A stretch of 64,000 nucleotides of DNA, taken from the NCBI GenBank assembly GCA_013375495.1, contig JABXKC010000014.1, positions 1-64,000 of the forward strand, in the 5' to 3' direction. Each line of letters opens with the position of its first letter. Position 1 is the stretch's first letter. Below are positions 1 through 8,569 of the stretch, piece after piece. The position numbers were made by a program, and so were the translations under genes. The notes beneath the pieces were generated by a model. It worked only from the letters and a program-made list of their open reading frames with translations, had not been told where the DNA came from and searched no databases. This DNA is from Promethearchaeota archaeon (GTDB lineage: Archaea; Asgardarchaeota; Lokiarchaeia; Sigynarchaeales; SOKP01).

Positions 1-1353
1 ATATTTACAAATTGCTACGCTTCAGATGCCCCATGTTTACCTTCTAGAGCTTCGCTTTTTACAGGAAGATTTGGTATTCATACGGGAATAGTAGGTCACG
101 GTGGGACTGCAGCAGATTTGCGATTAACTGGGAAAGAGCGAGGGTTTGATGATAACTATCTAAGGAATAATTGGATCAGTACTCTTAAAAGTGCGAAATT
201 TTATACTGTATCAATATCTCCCTTTGCAGAAAGACATTCAGCATTCTGGTTTTGCTCTGGTTGGAATGAAATGTACAATCCCGGTAAAAGAGGTCATGAA
301 ATAGCTAATGATGTCTTTCCTTTCGCAAAGAAATGGTTGGAAGATAATGGGAAGAAGGATAACTGGTTTTTACATCTAAACTTGTGGGACCCTCACACAC
401 CCTACCGAACCCCTTTATCGTTTGAGCCTTCCTTTGAAAAGGATCCACCTCCTTCTTGGATAACAGAAGATATTATTAATGAACACAGGAATAGCTATGG
501 ACCTCGCTCTGCACGCGATATTGGGGGCTTTGATAGATTGAAACTAACTCAGTTCTATAAAAGAATACAAAGCATACGGGAAATAGAAAATCTTAATGAT
601 TTTACAAAATGGATCAACGCGTATGATGTTGGAATAAGATATGCCGACGATTTTGTAGGTAAAGTCATTGATATAATTAAAAATTTAGGAGTTTATGACG
701 ATACTCTTCTCATAATCAGTTCTGATCACGGTGAAGGCCAGGGGGAACTAAATGTGTATGGAGACCACGCAACAGCTTGCCATATTGTGAATCGGGTACC
801 CATGATAATAAAATGGCCACAGAAAAAATGGAAGAAACAGTATAACTCTCTTATTTATGCTACAGATATTGCTGCAACTATAATTGAAGGAGTAGGCAAA
901 AATGTTCCCGATTTTTGGGATGGGAAGAGTATCTACAAACAACTTGAAAATGGAGATGAATTTGGAAGAAAATATTTAGTAATTAGCCAAAATGCTTGGA
1001 CTTGTCAACGAACAATAAGGTTTGGAAATTGGACATTGATTCGTACGTATCATACTGGGTTAAGAGACTATCCAGAAACCATGCTCTACGATTTTGAAAA
1101 TGATTTTCACATGACCAATAACCTTGCAGAGAACAGACCTGACATTGTTGGAAAAGGTTTACAACTTCTTGACGAATGGCATAAAGAAATGATGAAAATA
1201 TCTCCATCTGCAAAGGATCCAATGTGGACCGTAATAGAGGAAGGCGGACCTCATCACACAAGGAAAATGTTAAATACTTATCTTAGAAGATTAAAGCGAT
1301 CTGGAAGAGAAGAACTTATCAAAATTATTCAAGAAAGAAGGGAATCTGATTGA
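1..1353 (+). CDS. Sulfatase (alkaline-phosphatase superfamily), 5' truncated by window edge
   Basis: The frame is open from base 1, so the gene begins outside the window. Bases 34-48 encode CLPSR, the C-x-P-S-R sulfatase signature whose Cys is converted to formylglycine, followed by TGR. SDHGEGQGE, encoded from base 721, supplies the second metal-binding Asp-His of the family. The C-terminal half carries further conserved GDHAT and PMIIKWP segments. Family knowledge: such enzymes hydrolyse sulfate esters; some relatives act on phosphonates or phosphodiesters. No signal peptide can be judged because the N-terminus is missing. The substrate is unknown. A TTG at base 118 is not a real start because it lies downstream of the catalytic Cys. 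Confidence 0.88.
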   Translation: MFTNCYASDAPCLPSRASLFTGRFGIHTGIVGHGGTAADLRLTGKERGFDDNYLRNNWISTLKSAKFYTVSISPFAERHSAFWFCSGWNEMYNPGKRGHEIANDVFPFAKKWLEDNGKKDNWFLHLNLWDPHTPYRTPLSFEPSFEKDPPPSWITEDIINEHRNSYGPRSARDIGGFDRLKLTQFYKRIQSIREIENLNDFTKWINAYDVGIRYADDFVGKVIDIIKNLGVYDDTLLIISSDHGEGQGELNVYGDHATACHIVNRVPMIIKWPQKKWKKQYNSLIYATDIAATIIEGVGKNVPDFWDGKSIYKQLENGDEFGRKYLVISQNAWTCQRTIRFGNWTLIRTYHTGLRDYPETMLYDFENDFHMTNNLAENRPDIVGKGLQLLDEWHKEMMKISPSAKDPMWTVIEEGGPHHTRKMLNTYLRRLKRSGREELIKIIQERRESD

Positions 1354-1386
1354 CATATATTAAAATCAATAAAAGGGTGATTACCT

Positions 1387-1713
1387 ATTCCTACTGATTT
1401 CACAAAAGATGTAATTAAAATAATTAAATATATTCCCACCGGAAAAGTGCTCACTTATGGTAAAATAGCAAAATTAGCAGGAAACCCAAAAGCTGCTAGA
1501 CAAGTATCATGGTTGCTGCATTCTTCAACAAAAAAATATAATTTACCGTGGCATCGTGTTATTAATTCACAAGGAAAAATTGCATTAAAATCCGAAGATG
1601 GTAAAGATTATCAAAAAATATTGCTTGAAAAAGAAGGGATTGAATTTATTGAGAATAATAAAGTCGATCTTAAAAAATATCTATGGGAAATTGATTCTAT
1701 TGCAAATATTTAG
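1387..1713 (+). CDS. Alkyltransferase-like (ATL) DNA-binding protein
   Basis: The protein matches the DNA-binding domain of O6-alkylguanine-DNA alkyltransferase: IPTGKVLTYGKIA at the start, an Arg-finger-like AARQVSWLL helix, then PWHRVI where alkyltransferases have PCHRV. Trp in place of the acceptor Cys defines ATL proteins, which bind alkylated guanine without repairing it and hand the lesion to excision repair. The helix before IPTGK is needed for the fold and lies upstream of the only canonical start (GTG 1447). An in-frame stop sits at 1378-1380, so translation must begin in 1381-1446. ATT 1387, preceded by AGGGTGA at 1374-1380, is the best candidate. The start is inferred; the family call is strong. 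Confidence 0.8.
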   Translation: MPTDFTKDVIKIIKYIPTGKVLTYGKIAKLAGNPKAARQVSWLLHSSTKKYNLPWHRVINSQGKIALKSEDGKDYQKILLEKEGIEFIENNKVDLKKYLWEIDSIANI

Positions 1714-1777
1714 GGGAAATATCAATTTATAAAAAATTAAAAAAAAATTATTAAGATAAGAGACTTTTAATGAAATT

Positions 1778-2476
1778 ATGAGAAAAGAAGATTTAGTTAA
1801 ACCCTCAAAATCTGTTTTTTCACCAGAATCTAGATTTATGAATAATGATAATTCTCAGATAAATGAAGCTGGTACTTTAAAAACTGGCACTACTACAGTT
1901 GGATTAGTATGCAAAGACGCAATTATCTTAGGAACTGATAAACGGGCATCTATGAGTTATTTTGTTGCTAGCAAAGTAGCTGAAAAACTGCATAAAATCC
2001 AAGAACATTTATACATGACGATAGCTGGTGGTGTCGCTGACGCAATGTATTTAGTTGATGTTTTAAAGGCTGAAACTTCGTTATATCAGTTGAAAGAAGA
2101 GAAACCCATTAAAGTAAAAAGTGCTGGAAAATTGTTATCTAACATTCTATACCAGAATAAAATGTATCCATTCCAAGTTGGGCTCATTCTGGGAGGGGTA
2201 ACAGAAGAAGAAGGACCTGTTCTTTTGGACATTGGAGCATATGGTTCAATTTTACCCGAAAAGTTTTGTGCGGTTGGTAGTGGTCAAAATTTTTCGTATG
2301 GTGTTCTTGAAGCTAAATTTAAAGATAATTTAACAATTAAAGAAGGAAAAGAGATTGTAATTAAAGCTATTACTTCATCCATAATTCGAGATATGGCGAG
2401 TGGGAACGGAATCGATATTGCTGTTGTTAAAAAAGAAGGTCCCGCAGAAAAGGAATTCATTTCCATAAAAGAATAA
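1778..2476 (+). CDS. psmB: Proteasome beta subunit
   Basis: N-terminal-nucleophile hydrolase of the 20S proteasome. A 37-residue propeptide ends in Gly37. Autocleavage before Thr38 (TG|TTTVGL) would expose the catalytic threonine. Asp54 and Lys70 fall exactly at mature positions 17 and 33, the other catalytic residues. The total of 232 residues fits archaeal beta subunits, with a propeptide on the long side. It would form the inner rings of the barrel and degrade proteins fed by an AAA+ unfoldase. The alpha subunit is not nearby. The gene stands alone, with about 60 bases of AT-rich DNA upstream that could hold the promoter. Mature numbering is read from the sequence; activity is inferred. 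Confidence 0.95.
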   Translation: MRKEDLVKPSKSVFSPESRFMNNDNSQINEAGTLKTGTTTVGLVCKDAIILGTDKRASMSYFVASKVAEKLHKIQEHLYMTIAGGVADAMYLVDVLKAETSLYQLKEEKPIKVKSAGKLLSNILYQNKMYPFQVGLILGGVTEEEGPVLLDIGAYGSILPEKFCAVGSGQNFSYGVLEAKFKDNLTIKEGKEIVIKAITSSIIRDMASGNGIDIAVVKKEGPAEKEFISIKE

Positions 2477-2680
2477 ATAATCTTCTTTTTTTACTCTATG
2501 CGATCCTTTATAAATTCTCCTCTAAATATTTAAACTTTGCGTTAGTTCTATTGCGATTTAGAAACCTTTAAAAATAAAAATTATATTACTAATAGTAGAA
2601 TTAACACTTTAAACAACTTAGAATAAACTTTTACTCATTGTTAAAATTAAATTTATAATGGAACTTGGAGTCCCATCAAA

Positions 2681-3409
2681 ATGACCTACAACATAATTGT
2701 GGACCTTTCGCACAAAGAATCTATCGAAGAATTTCCGGATTTTACCTTAGGGGATGACGATTTAGAAGTTGAATACATTGATAAGAATGAAGGCCCCATA
2801 GATTACGATTTACTTGAAGACTATGATATTCTTTTTATTGGTAATGTTCAACAAACCAAAGATGGTAAGGAAGACAAATTTACTAAAGACGAACTACTCG
2901 CAATTAAACGTTACGTTGGAGAAGGTGGAGGGCTTTTTCTAACAACGGGTGAAGGAGGTGACAGAGATGTTCCAATGAAGATGGGTTCTATTAGAGTGTT
3001 ATATAAAATGACGGGGGTTAAAAGATTTTGGAATGGGTTAATTCAAGAATCCACATCGCACTTTTTGGTTAATAAACAAAATGTTCTTGTAACCGAGTTA
3101 TTTAACCACCCAATAACTGAAGGGATTACGGAAGTAGTTCTTCCTAATTGTACATTCCTTACTATTACGGAGGAAGATATTGAAGACATTATTGTTACTT
3201 CAGAAAAAGCGGAGTTTAAATATTTTATTGACAACGATATAGGAGCAGTTGGAACTGTTCCTGTTTGTGTCGTAAGCGAATTTTTCAGCGGAAGATGTGT
3301 CACTATTGGTTCATCAGATTGGCTGATTGAAGATGATTTTGGATTAGACGCTGGAGATAATATTAGTTTTCTTACCAATATTATCAAATGGCTTAGTTTT
3401 GAAACATAA
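2681..3409 (+). CDS. GIFT-like / class I glutamine-amidotransferase-fold protein
   Basis: A soluble 242-residue protein. Its N-terminal half has the alternating strand-helix pattern of the class I glutamine amidotransferase-like fold: DILFIGN, then KFTKDELLAIKRY, GEGGGLFLTTGEGG. The K-F-T..E....K.Y...GG.......GEGG pattern resembles the GIFT domain of intraflagellar-transport protein IFT52 and of DUF4350/GldG-like proteins. No catalytic Cys-His-Glu triad is evident, so a binding or scaffold role is more likely than amidotransferase activity. The protein is strongly acidic. It stands alone between the proteasome gene and a radical SAM gene. The fold call is by motif resemblance only. Confidence 0.6.
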   Translation: MTYNIIVDLSHKESIEEFPDFTLGDDDLEVEYIDKNEGPIDYDLLEDYDILFIGNVQQTKDGKEDKFTKDELLAIKRYVGEGGGLFLTTGEGGDRDVPMKMGSIRVLYKMTGVKRFWNGLIQESTSHFLVNKQNVLVTELFNHPITEGITEVVLPNCTFLTITEEDIEDIIVTSEKAEFKYFIDNDIGAVGTVPVCVVSEFFSGRCVTIGSSDWLIEDDFGLDAGDNISFLTNIIKWLSFET

Positions 3410-3501
3410 CTCTTTTTCCAATTTTCAAATAATATTTTAAGTGAAGTTAAGATTTTCCCATTGCGAAAACCATTATAAAAATTAAAATATATATATTAAT
3501 C

Positions 3502-4614
3502 ATGGTTTTTAGAATTCTTCGGCCAGACTCAACTTTAGTTTGGAACAACGAAGAGCTTCGCAAACGATTTCCAAGATATCGTGGTATTATTGATGATAAA
3601 GAAGTTGCGAGATATATTATCGCTAAAAGCTTGAGTTGTGAATTCAACTCAGATGATAAAATTGAAAACCTAGAAAAATTGTTAAAAGAGAAGTCAGTAG
3701 AACTTAATGAGTTGTTAAAGAATCCTGTTCAAGATATTAAAAATCGAACTATAGTTTCTAAAAATTACATCGATTTGACTGAAGAATTAGCGCTAAATTA
3801 CCTTGAAGGTTGTATATTTTGTGAAAGAAAGTGCTCAGTTAATCGAATTGCTGGTGAAAAAGGATTTTGCCTTATATCTAAAGACTCTTACATTTCTTCT
3901 GCTTTTCTTCATATGGGAGAGGAAGCACCGTTAATTCCGAGTGGCACCATATTCTTCCAAGGATGTAATTTTGGATGTGTTTTCTGCCAAAACTACGATA
4001 TTTCTCAAAAATGGAAGGAACGAAGAAAAATCGAGGATATTGCTCAAAAAGTTGACGTAAAACAATTAGCAACTCTCGCAGAAAAATTAGTTGGGAAAGG
4101 TGCTATTAATATTAACTATGTAGGAGGAGATCCTATACCCAATATTCATACTATTATTGGGAGTTTCCAATATCAATCATCAAACATTACTCAGCTTTGG
4201 AATTCAAACTTTTATCTTTCAGACAAGGGATTATCTCTGATTATTGACCTTATTGATTTCTGGTTACCTGATTTCAAATATGGAAATAATGAATGTGGAA
4301 AAAAATATTCTGGCATTGATAAATATTTTGATGTAGTAGCTAGAAATCACAAGAGAATTCATGATGAGGGAAGTGGTGAAATAATAATTCGACACCTAAT
4401 AATGCCTAATCATATAGAATGCTGTTCTAAACCAATATTGGATTATGTCGCTAAAGAACTTCCAAAAGCGGTTATGAATCTAATGGGTCAGTATCATCCA
4501 GAGTACTTTGCACATAAATATAAAGAAATAAACAGAAGGCCCTCAATGGAAGAAATCCATGAAGTAAAAAATTATGCTGATGATTTAGGGATTTTATACG
4601 AGCCAGTCTCCTAA
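3502..4614 (+). CDS. Radical SAM protein, PflA-activase-like family
   Basis: A Cys-rich region at about residues 102-122 (CIFCERKCSVNR, then GFC) precedes the radical SAM cluster motif CNFGCVFC (C-x3-C-x2-C), which binds the 4Fe-4S cluster that cleaves S-adenosylmethionine. This order, an N-terminal CxxC/CxxxxxxxC region followed by FFQGCNFGCVFCQN, matches the uncharacterised PflA-like archaeal and bacterial radical SAM proteins. YVGGDP is the glycine-rich SAM-binding strand. The C-terminus contains IIRHLIMPNH, also typical of activase-like members. The N-terminal 100 residues are less conserved. Substrate unknown. It is monocistronic, with an AT-rich promoter-like stretch (ATTATAAAAATT) just upstream. 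Confidence 0.85.
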   Translation: MVFRILRPDSTLVWNNEELRKRFPRYRGIIDDKEVARYIIAKSLSCEFNSDDKIENLEKLLKEKSVELNELLKNPVQDIKNRTIVSKNYIDLTEELALNYLEGCIFCERKCSVNRIAGEKGFCLISKDSYISSAFLHMGEEAPLIPSGTIFFQGCNFGCVFCQNYDISQKWKERRKIEDIAQKVDVKQLATLAEKLVGKGAININYVGGDPIPNIHTIIGSFQYQSSNITQLWNSNFYLSDKGLSLIIDLIDFWLPDFKYGNNECGKKYSGIDKYFDVVARNHKRIHDEGSGEIIIRHLIMPNHIECCSKPILDYVAKELPKAVMNLMGQYHPEYFAHKYKEINRRPSMEEIHEVKNYADDLGILYEPVS

Positions 4615-4684
4615 ATTTAGAAAAAATAATAAGTAATGAATAATTCCAAAATCATAGTAACTTACGCTTAACTAACATAATTTT

Positions 4685-5815
4685 ATGGTTTTAGTAATGA
4701 ATTTAGATGAAGTAAAAGGACTTGGTAAAAAGCAAGAAGTTTTATTAGAAGCTGGAATTGATTCCGTCGAAAAATTAGCAAATGCTAATATTGATGATTT
4801 AACGCAACTTAAAGGTATTGGAAAGGCTACTGCAGAAAAATTTGTCAGTAACGCTAAAGATTTATTAGGTGAATCCAAGGAAGATATTTCAGGAGGTGAC
4901 CAACCTAAGGTTGATGAAGCTACTGAAGTTGATGACGAAGAAAAAAGAAAAGAAGAAGAAGCTAAGGTATTAGAAGAAAAGAAAAAGAAATTAGCCGGTA
5001 AAAAACTCGAGGAAGGGGATTTTGTCCTCCTAAAAATGACCGCGAGGACCCAAAAAGGCAAAATATTTAGGGTATCTTCTGAGGAAGACGCGAAAAAAGC
5101 AGGGATTTACGAAGAAGAAAAGGCGAAGCAAGGATATTACACTCCAGAATTTGTAATCGTAGGAAAACCCGGGTTTTTGAACGAGGGACTCACCGAAACT
5201 TTAAAGGATTTGAATTTTTTTGAAAAGAAATCTGTAAGAATTCCGCCTACTAAGGCATTTGGTAAAAGAGATCCTCAAAAAATCGAAAGAATTGGAATAG
5301 CCAAATTTAGAAAATTAAACGATGGTAAGAATCCCGAATACGGTCAAGATTATACAAATAAAAAGGGTCAAAGAGGAGTAGTTTCTAATATTATTCAAGG
5401 AAAAGTAGTTATTGATTACAATCACCCGCTAGCAGGTCAATCAGTAGATTACAATCTTGAAGTAATTGATAAGATCGATCAATTTAACGATAGAATCGAG
5501 TATTTTATGGTTTCTAAGGGAATTCCAAAGGAAAATGCTAGTGAATTTCAAATAAATCATTTGAAGGATAAAACTCTTGAAATCACTATCCCTAAGATGT
5601 TCTTGTTCCAAAACCTAACTTATCTTAAATTCGGACTTGCAATGGATTTACAAACCCATATGGCTGATGAAATAGAAGATGTTAAATTTATTGAAGTTTA
5701 CGAGAAAATGCCCATTCCACAAACGCCTGCGGAATCAGTGATGCAAAAAGTAGATGAATACAATAAAGAGCACGACCACGATCATGATCATAATCACGAA
5801 ACAGAAGATAGTTAA
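4685..5815 (+). CDS. HhH domain fused to SlyD-type FKBP prolyl isomerase, His-rich tail
   Basis: Residues 1-60 form a helix-hairpin-helix pair (VKGLGKKQEVLLEAGI and LKGIGKATAEKF), usually a DNA- or protein-binding unit. After an acidic, Lys/Glu-rich linker, residues from about 100 carry an archaeal SlyD-like FKBP domain with its inserted chaperone flap: GDFVLL, FGKRDPQKIERI, then the returning core GKVVIDYNHPLAGQ. The C-terminus HDHDHDHNH is a metal-binding tail like that of bacterial SlyD. Family role: prolyl cis-trans isomerase and chaperone, sometimes in nickel handling. The HhH fusion is unusual. ATG 4697 is an alternative start that keeps the HhH. Confidence 0.88.
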   Translation: MVLVMNLDEVKGLGKKQEVLLEAGIDSVEKLANANIDDLTQLKGIGKATAEKFVSNAKDLLGESKEDISGGDQPKVDEATEVDDEEKRKEEEAKVLEEKKKKLAGKKLEEGDFVLLKMTARTQKGKIFRVSSEEDAKKAGIYEEEKAKQGYYTPEFVIVGKPGFLNEGLTETLKDLNFFEKKSVRIPPTKAFGKRDPQKIERIGIAKFRKLNDGKNPEYGQDYTNKKGQRGVVSNIIQGKVVIDYNHPLAGQSVDYNLEVIDKIDQFNDRIEYFMVSKGIPKENASEFQINHLKDKTLEITIPKMFLFQNLTYLKFGLAMDLQTHMADEIEDVKFIEVYEKMPIPQTPAESVMQKVDEYNKEHDHDHDHNHETEDS

Positions 5816-5850
5816 TAATGATCCCTTTGTTTTAATAAACTAAATTTATT

Positions 5851-6633
5851 CTATTCCCTTATTTCTTGATATTTTTTTAATATTAAATCACAAACTCTTG
5901 AGACAGGATCAATTTCATGTTTCCAATTTGAAAATTCGGGAAAAGTACCTGCGTCCACCACATATAATTTATTAGTCTTGTTCTCTCTTACAAGATCTAA
6001 ATGACCGAACAAAAGATTACAATTTTGCTTCCATTTTCTCAAGTATTCCTCAATTTCTCTATCAGACTCTATTGAATTCGTTTCGGCGTGTTCATTTGTT
6101 AAAGGTTGCTTCTCACAAATACAGAAATTATCCTCAATGAAGTATGCTAAATAATGAGTACCCTCAATATACTTTTCTAAATAAAGAGGTTCCTCATATT
6201 CAAGAGTAAAATCTTCAATTTTATTATAAACCCTGATTCCTTTACTTCCTGAACCAAAAATTGGTTTAGAAATAAGGGGGAAATAAGAGTTTTGTAATTG
6301 TTGTTTTAGAGTATTAATATACCCCATATATGTAGAAGGAACTAATAGTCCAGCTTTTTTCATAGCAAAATTCGATTCAATTCGATCTTTATGAATATAA
6401 CTAATATTTGTGTTGGGAATAACAGGAATCTTATTTGTCTCTAAAAAATAACCTGCATAAAGATAAAGCCTGTGTTTAGATTTTAATATGTAAAATTCAT
6501 TTTCCAAGAGTGATTCATTAATGCATAAATTAGTTGCGGTATAAATACTCACTTGATGTCCATTGCTTTCAAAATAATCCTTGATTTTTCCACTGAAATT
6601 TCCGGTTCTTTTTGATAAAATCCCTATTTTCAT
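5851..6633 (-). CDS. ATP-grasp ligase/kinase-like protein (divergent member of inositol block)
   Basis: ATP-grasp fold: a Rossmann-like N-terminal third, the ATP loop KPIFGSGSKGI at residues 123-133, YLEKYIEG at 151-158, and the catalytic strands GHLDLV (210-215) and VVDAGTFPEF (225-234). The last motif corresponds to DxN-x-FPxF of ITPK-type kinases, but Asn, a metal ligand, is replaced by Gly. Its glycine-rich loop is closer to RimK-type ligases than the other three ATP-grasp proteins here. It is the second gene of a two-gene operon, 12 bases after the ATP-grasp gene at 6646-7464. Substrate unknown: an inositol-phosphate kinase relative or an amino-acid ligase. Confidence 0.7.
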   Translation of the reverse strand: MKIGILSKRTGNFSGKIKDYFESNGHQVSIYTATNLCINESLLENEFYILKSKHRLYLYAGYFLETNKIPVIPNTNISYIHKDRIESNFAMKKAGLLVPSTYMGYINTLKQQLQNSYFPLISKPIFGSGSKGIRVYNKIEDFTLEYEEPLYLEKYIEGTHYLAYFIEDNFCICEKQPLTNEHAETNSIESDREIEEYLRKWKQNCNLLFGHLDLVRENKTNKLYVVDAGTFPEFSNWKHEIDPVSRVCDLILKKYQEIRE

Positions 6634-6645
6634 ATTTTTAAGATT

Positions 6646-7464
6646 TCAAGTTTTAGCTTGTCTAATTAAATAATCTGCTACTATTTTTGGACCATTTTTT
6701 AAGTAATCAAAATTGGGTGAAGAATTTATATCTGTCATATAATAGACACCCTTTTTTGATCTTAGAAAATCCATTGAGCTAATTTTCAATCCAATTGTTT
6801 CTGCTGCTTTATAAGCCATTTCGGTTAATTCAGCATCCTTATCAATTTTTATCCTAGATTTCATTTTATCAGGATTAACTAAGACAGGTATTTGTTTAAA
6901 GTAAAATATATCGTCTCCAATGAGATATACCTTGTACTCCCATTTACTATTAACAAAATCTTGAAAATATACATGTGTATATTTAGGTTTGATGCCGCTG
7001 GATTCCTCTATAGCCCGCATATCGGTAACCTTCAAGAAACCTCCCTTTTTCTGAATTTGAGGACTAAATGCGTAATTTTTTTGGTCAATAATATTCTTCA
7101 TAATATATTCTTTGTAAGAAGGCGAAATTCCTATGGGATTTAAAGTAAAATCAGGAATTTGAATTCCTACCTTTCTCAAAAAGACGCTGTTTAAAAATCT
7201 ATTAAAAGCGAGTGAAATGCTCCTTGAAGAATTTATTACTGGAATTTTTGTTTCTTGTTCAATTAATTTGACTAAGTTAATTATTAAATCTCCTTTCGCT
7301 TTCACAAAAAATATGTTTTCATCAAAATCATAATTTGAGAAATCCAAAAAGTAATCCTCTTCTATGTAAAAAGAAATTTCTGCTAAACTCTTACAATAAT
7401 TTAAAAATTGGATTAATTTTTTTTCTAAGTGATATCTATCTGTAATCAAACCAATTTTTATCAA
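6646..7464 (-). CDS. ATP-grasp protein, ITPK-like
   Basis: The C-terminal half has the ITPK/RimK ATP-grasp core: YFQDFV, then EYKVYLIGDDIF (residues 179-190 from the upstream GTG) and MDFLRSKKGVYYMTDINSSPNF, with the metal-binding D-x-N at 248-250. EYKVYLIGD is the same strand as FKVYVVGE in eukaryotic inositol 1,3,4-trisphosphate 5/6-kinases. The start is set at TTG 7464 because the GTG at 7473 lies inside the ribosome-binding site TTAGGTGAG. It heads an operon with the 5851-6633 gene and is divergent from the 7622 ITPK-like gene, sharing a 150-base intergenic region. The fold is clear; inositol-phosphate kinase activity is inferred from motif and neighbours. Confidence 0.75.
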   Translation of the reverse strand: MIKIGLITDRYHLEKKLIQFLNYCKSLAEISFYIEEDYFLDFSNYDFDENIFFVKAKGDLIINLVKLIEQETKIPVINSSRSISLAFNRFLNSVFLRKVGIQIPDFTLNPIGISPSYKEYIMKNIIDQKNYAFSPQIQKKGGFLKVTDMRAIEESSGIKPKYTHVYFQDFVNSKWEYKVYLIGDDIFYFKQIPVLVNPDKMKSRIKIDKDAELTEMAYKAAETIGLKISSMDFLRSKKGVYYMTDINSSPNFDYLKNGPKIVADYLIRQAKT

Positions 7465-7621
7465 AGGGCTCACCTAAAATTTAAACAACCGACGAAAATT
7501 GAATAATTTTTATTAATGATTACTATAATTCTAAGTTAGTTTAAAAGAATTGCTTGAATTAATCAATACATTTATATATTTTAATTTGTTTTTAAGAAAT
7601 CAAATTAGACGGGTTTTTTAA

Positions 7622-8533
7622 ATGGCTAATAATATAAAAAGGAAGTATATTGGAGCCATTTGTAATAGGGATCTTGAAGTAATGGAAAATATCAAGAAAT
7701 TCCTATTGAAGAATTATAATATAACCATAGTAAATTTAATGAAAAATGGATTTACATCCTTTAACGCAAAATATTTAGAGAAAAAATTAAAAAAATATCC
7801 AATATCTTTTTTAATCGTAAAGCTTACAACTCAACAAGCAAACAAAAGAATTTATAATATTATTAATGGAGTTTGTCCAGATATTCCTATCCTAAATGAT
7901 TTAAAGTCTGTTCAAATTTGTGAGAGTAGAATTGATACTTTTAGTAGTATTAAAAATGATGATAAAAAAATTCACATTCCGAGATTATTTAGTTCTAAAA
8001 TTGATGCGTTAGAAGCTTCTCTTAAAGGTGTTGATATCATCATAAAACTAGATGCTCATAATATACCTGGATTGCCAAAAAATGATAGAATTGTTGGAAT
8101 TGCTAAAAATCCAACAGAGTTGAACGAATTAACTAAGAACCATGATGAAAACACCCTATTTTTCCAAGAATATTTAGGAGAACACGATATTATTTATAAA
8201 ATATATGTAATAGGTAACTGGGTTGTTTCGATTACATCTCATAATCGTTTACAACGATTAAGTGGATTATCACCACTGGATCTCATGCACATTCGAGTTC
8301 CGGTAGAAGAAAAATTCAAAAGAAGGATTATTCGGCTTGGAAGAAAACTTGGAATGTCCGTTTTTGGAATAGACTACATTCTAACTGATAAAGGCCCATA
8401 TATAGTAGATATTAATGATTTTCCAAGTTTTAATAGTATTCCAGAAGGAGTAAGTTTAATATCAGATCATATTTATAATGTAATAAATATAAGGGAAATG
8501 TATCAAAAAGCCTTCCTTAAAGCTAAGAGTTAG
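7622..8533 (+). CDS. Inositol-phosphate kinase-like (ITPK family) ATP-grasp protein
   Basis: The closest match of the four paralogues to eukaryotic ITPK1. FFQEYL (181-186) followed by IIYKIYVIGNWV (190-201) corresponds to QxFxxHxxxxFKVYVVGE, and SVFGIDYILTDKGPYIVDINDFPSF (split here across residues 246-270) corresponds to the FGxDII...DIN-x-FPGY metal- and substrate-site block. IIIKL (139-143) is the probable ATP-binding lysine strand. Length 303 is near the roughly 320 of ITPKs. Known family role: stepwise phosphorylation of inositol phosphates using ATP. The natural substrate here is unknown. Adjacent paralogues and the inositol-1-phosphate synthase at 9.7 kb support inositol chemistry. Confidence 0.78.
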   Translation: MANNIKRKYIGAICNRDLEVMENIKKFLLKNYNITIVNLMKNGFTSFNAKYLEKKLKKYPISFLIVKLTTQQANKRIYNIINGVCPDIPILNDLKSVQICESRIDTFSSIKNDDKKIHIPRLFSSKIDALEASLKGVDIIIKLDAHNIPGLPKNDRIVGIAKNPTELNELTKNHDENTLFFQEYLGEHDIIYKIYVIGNWVVSITSHNRLQRLSGLSPLDLMHIRVPVEEKFKRRIIRLGRKLGMSVFGIDYILTDKGPYIVDINDFPSFNSIPEGVSLISDHIYNVINIREMYQKAFLKAKS

Positions 8534-8569
8534 TCGAAAATCTAACAGATTACATCAAAATCACTGTTA

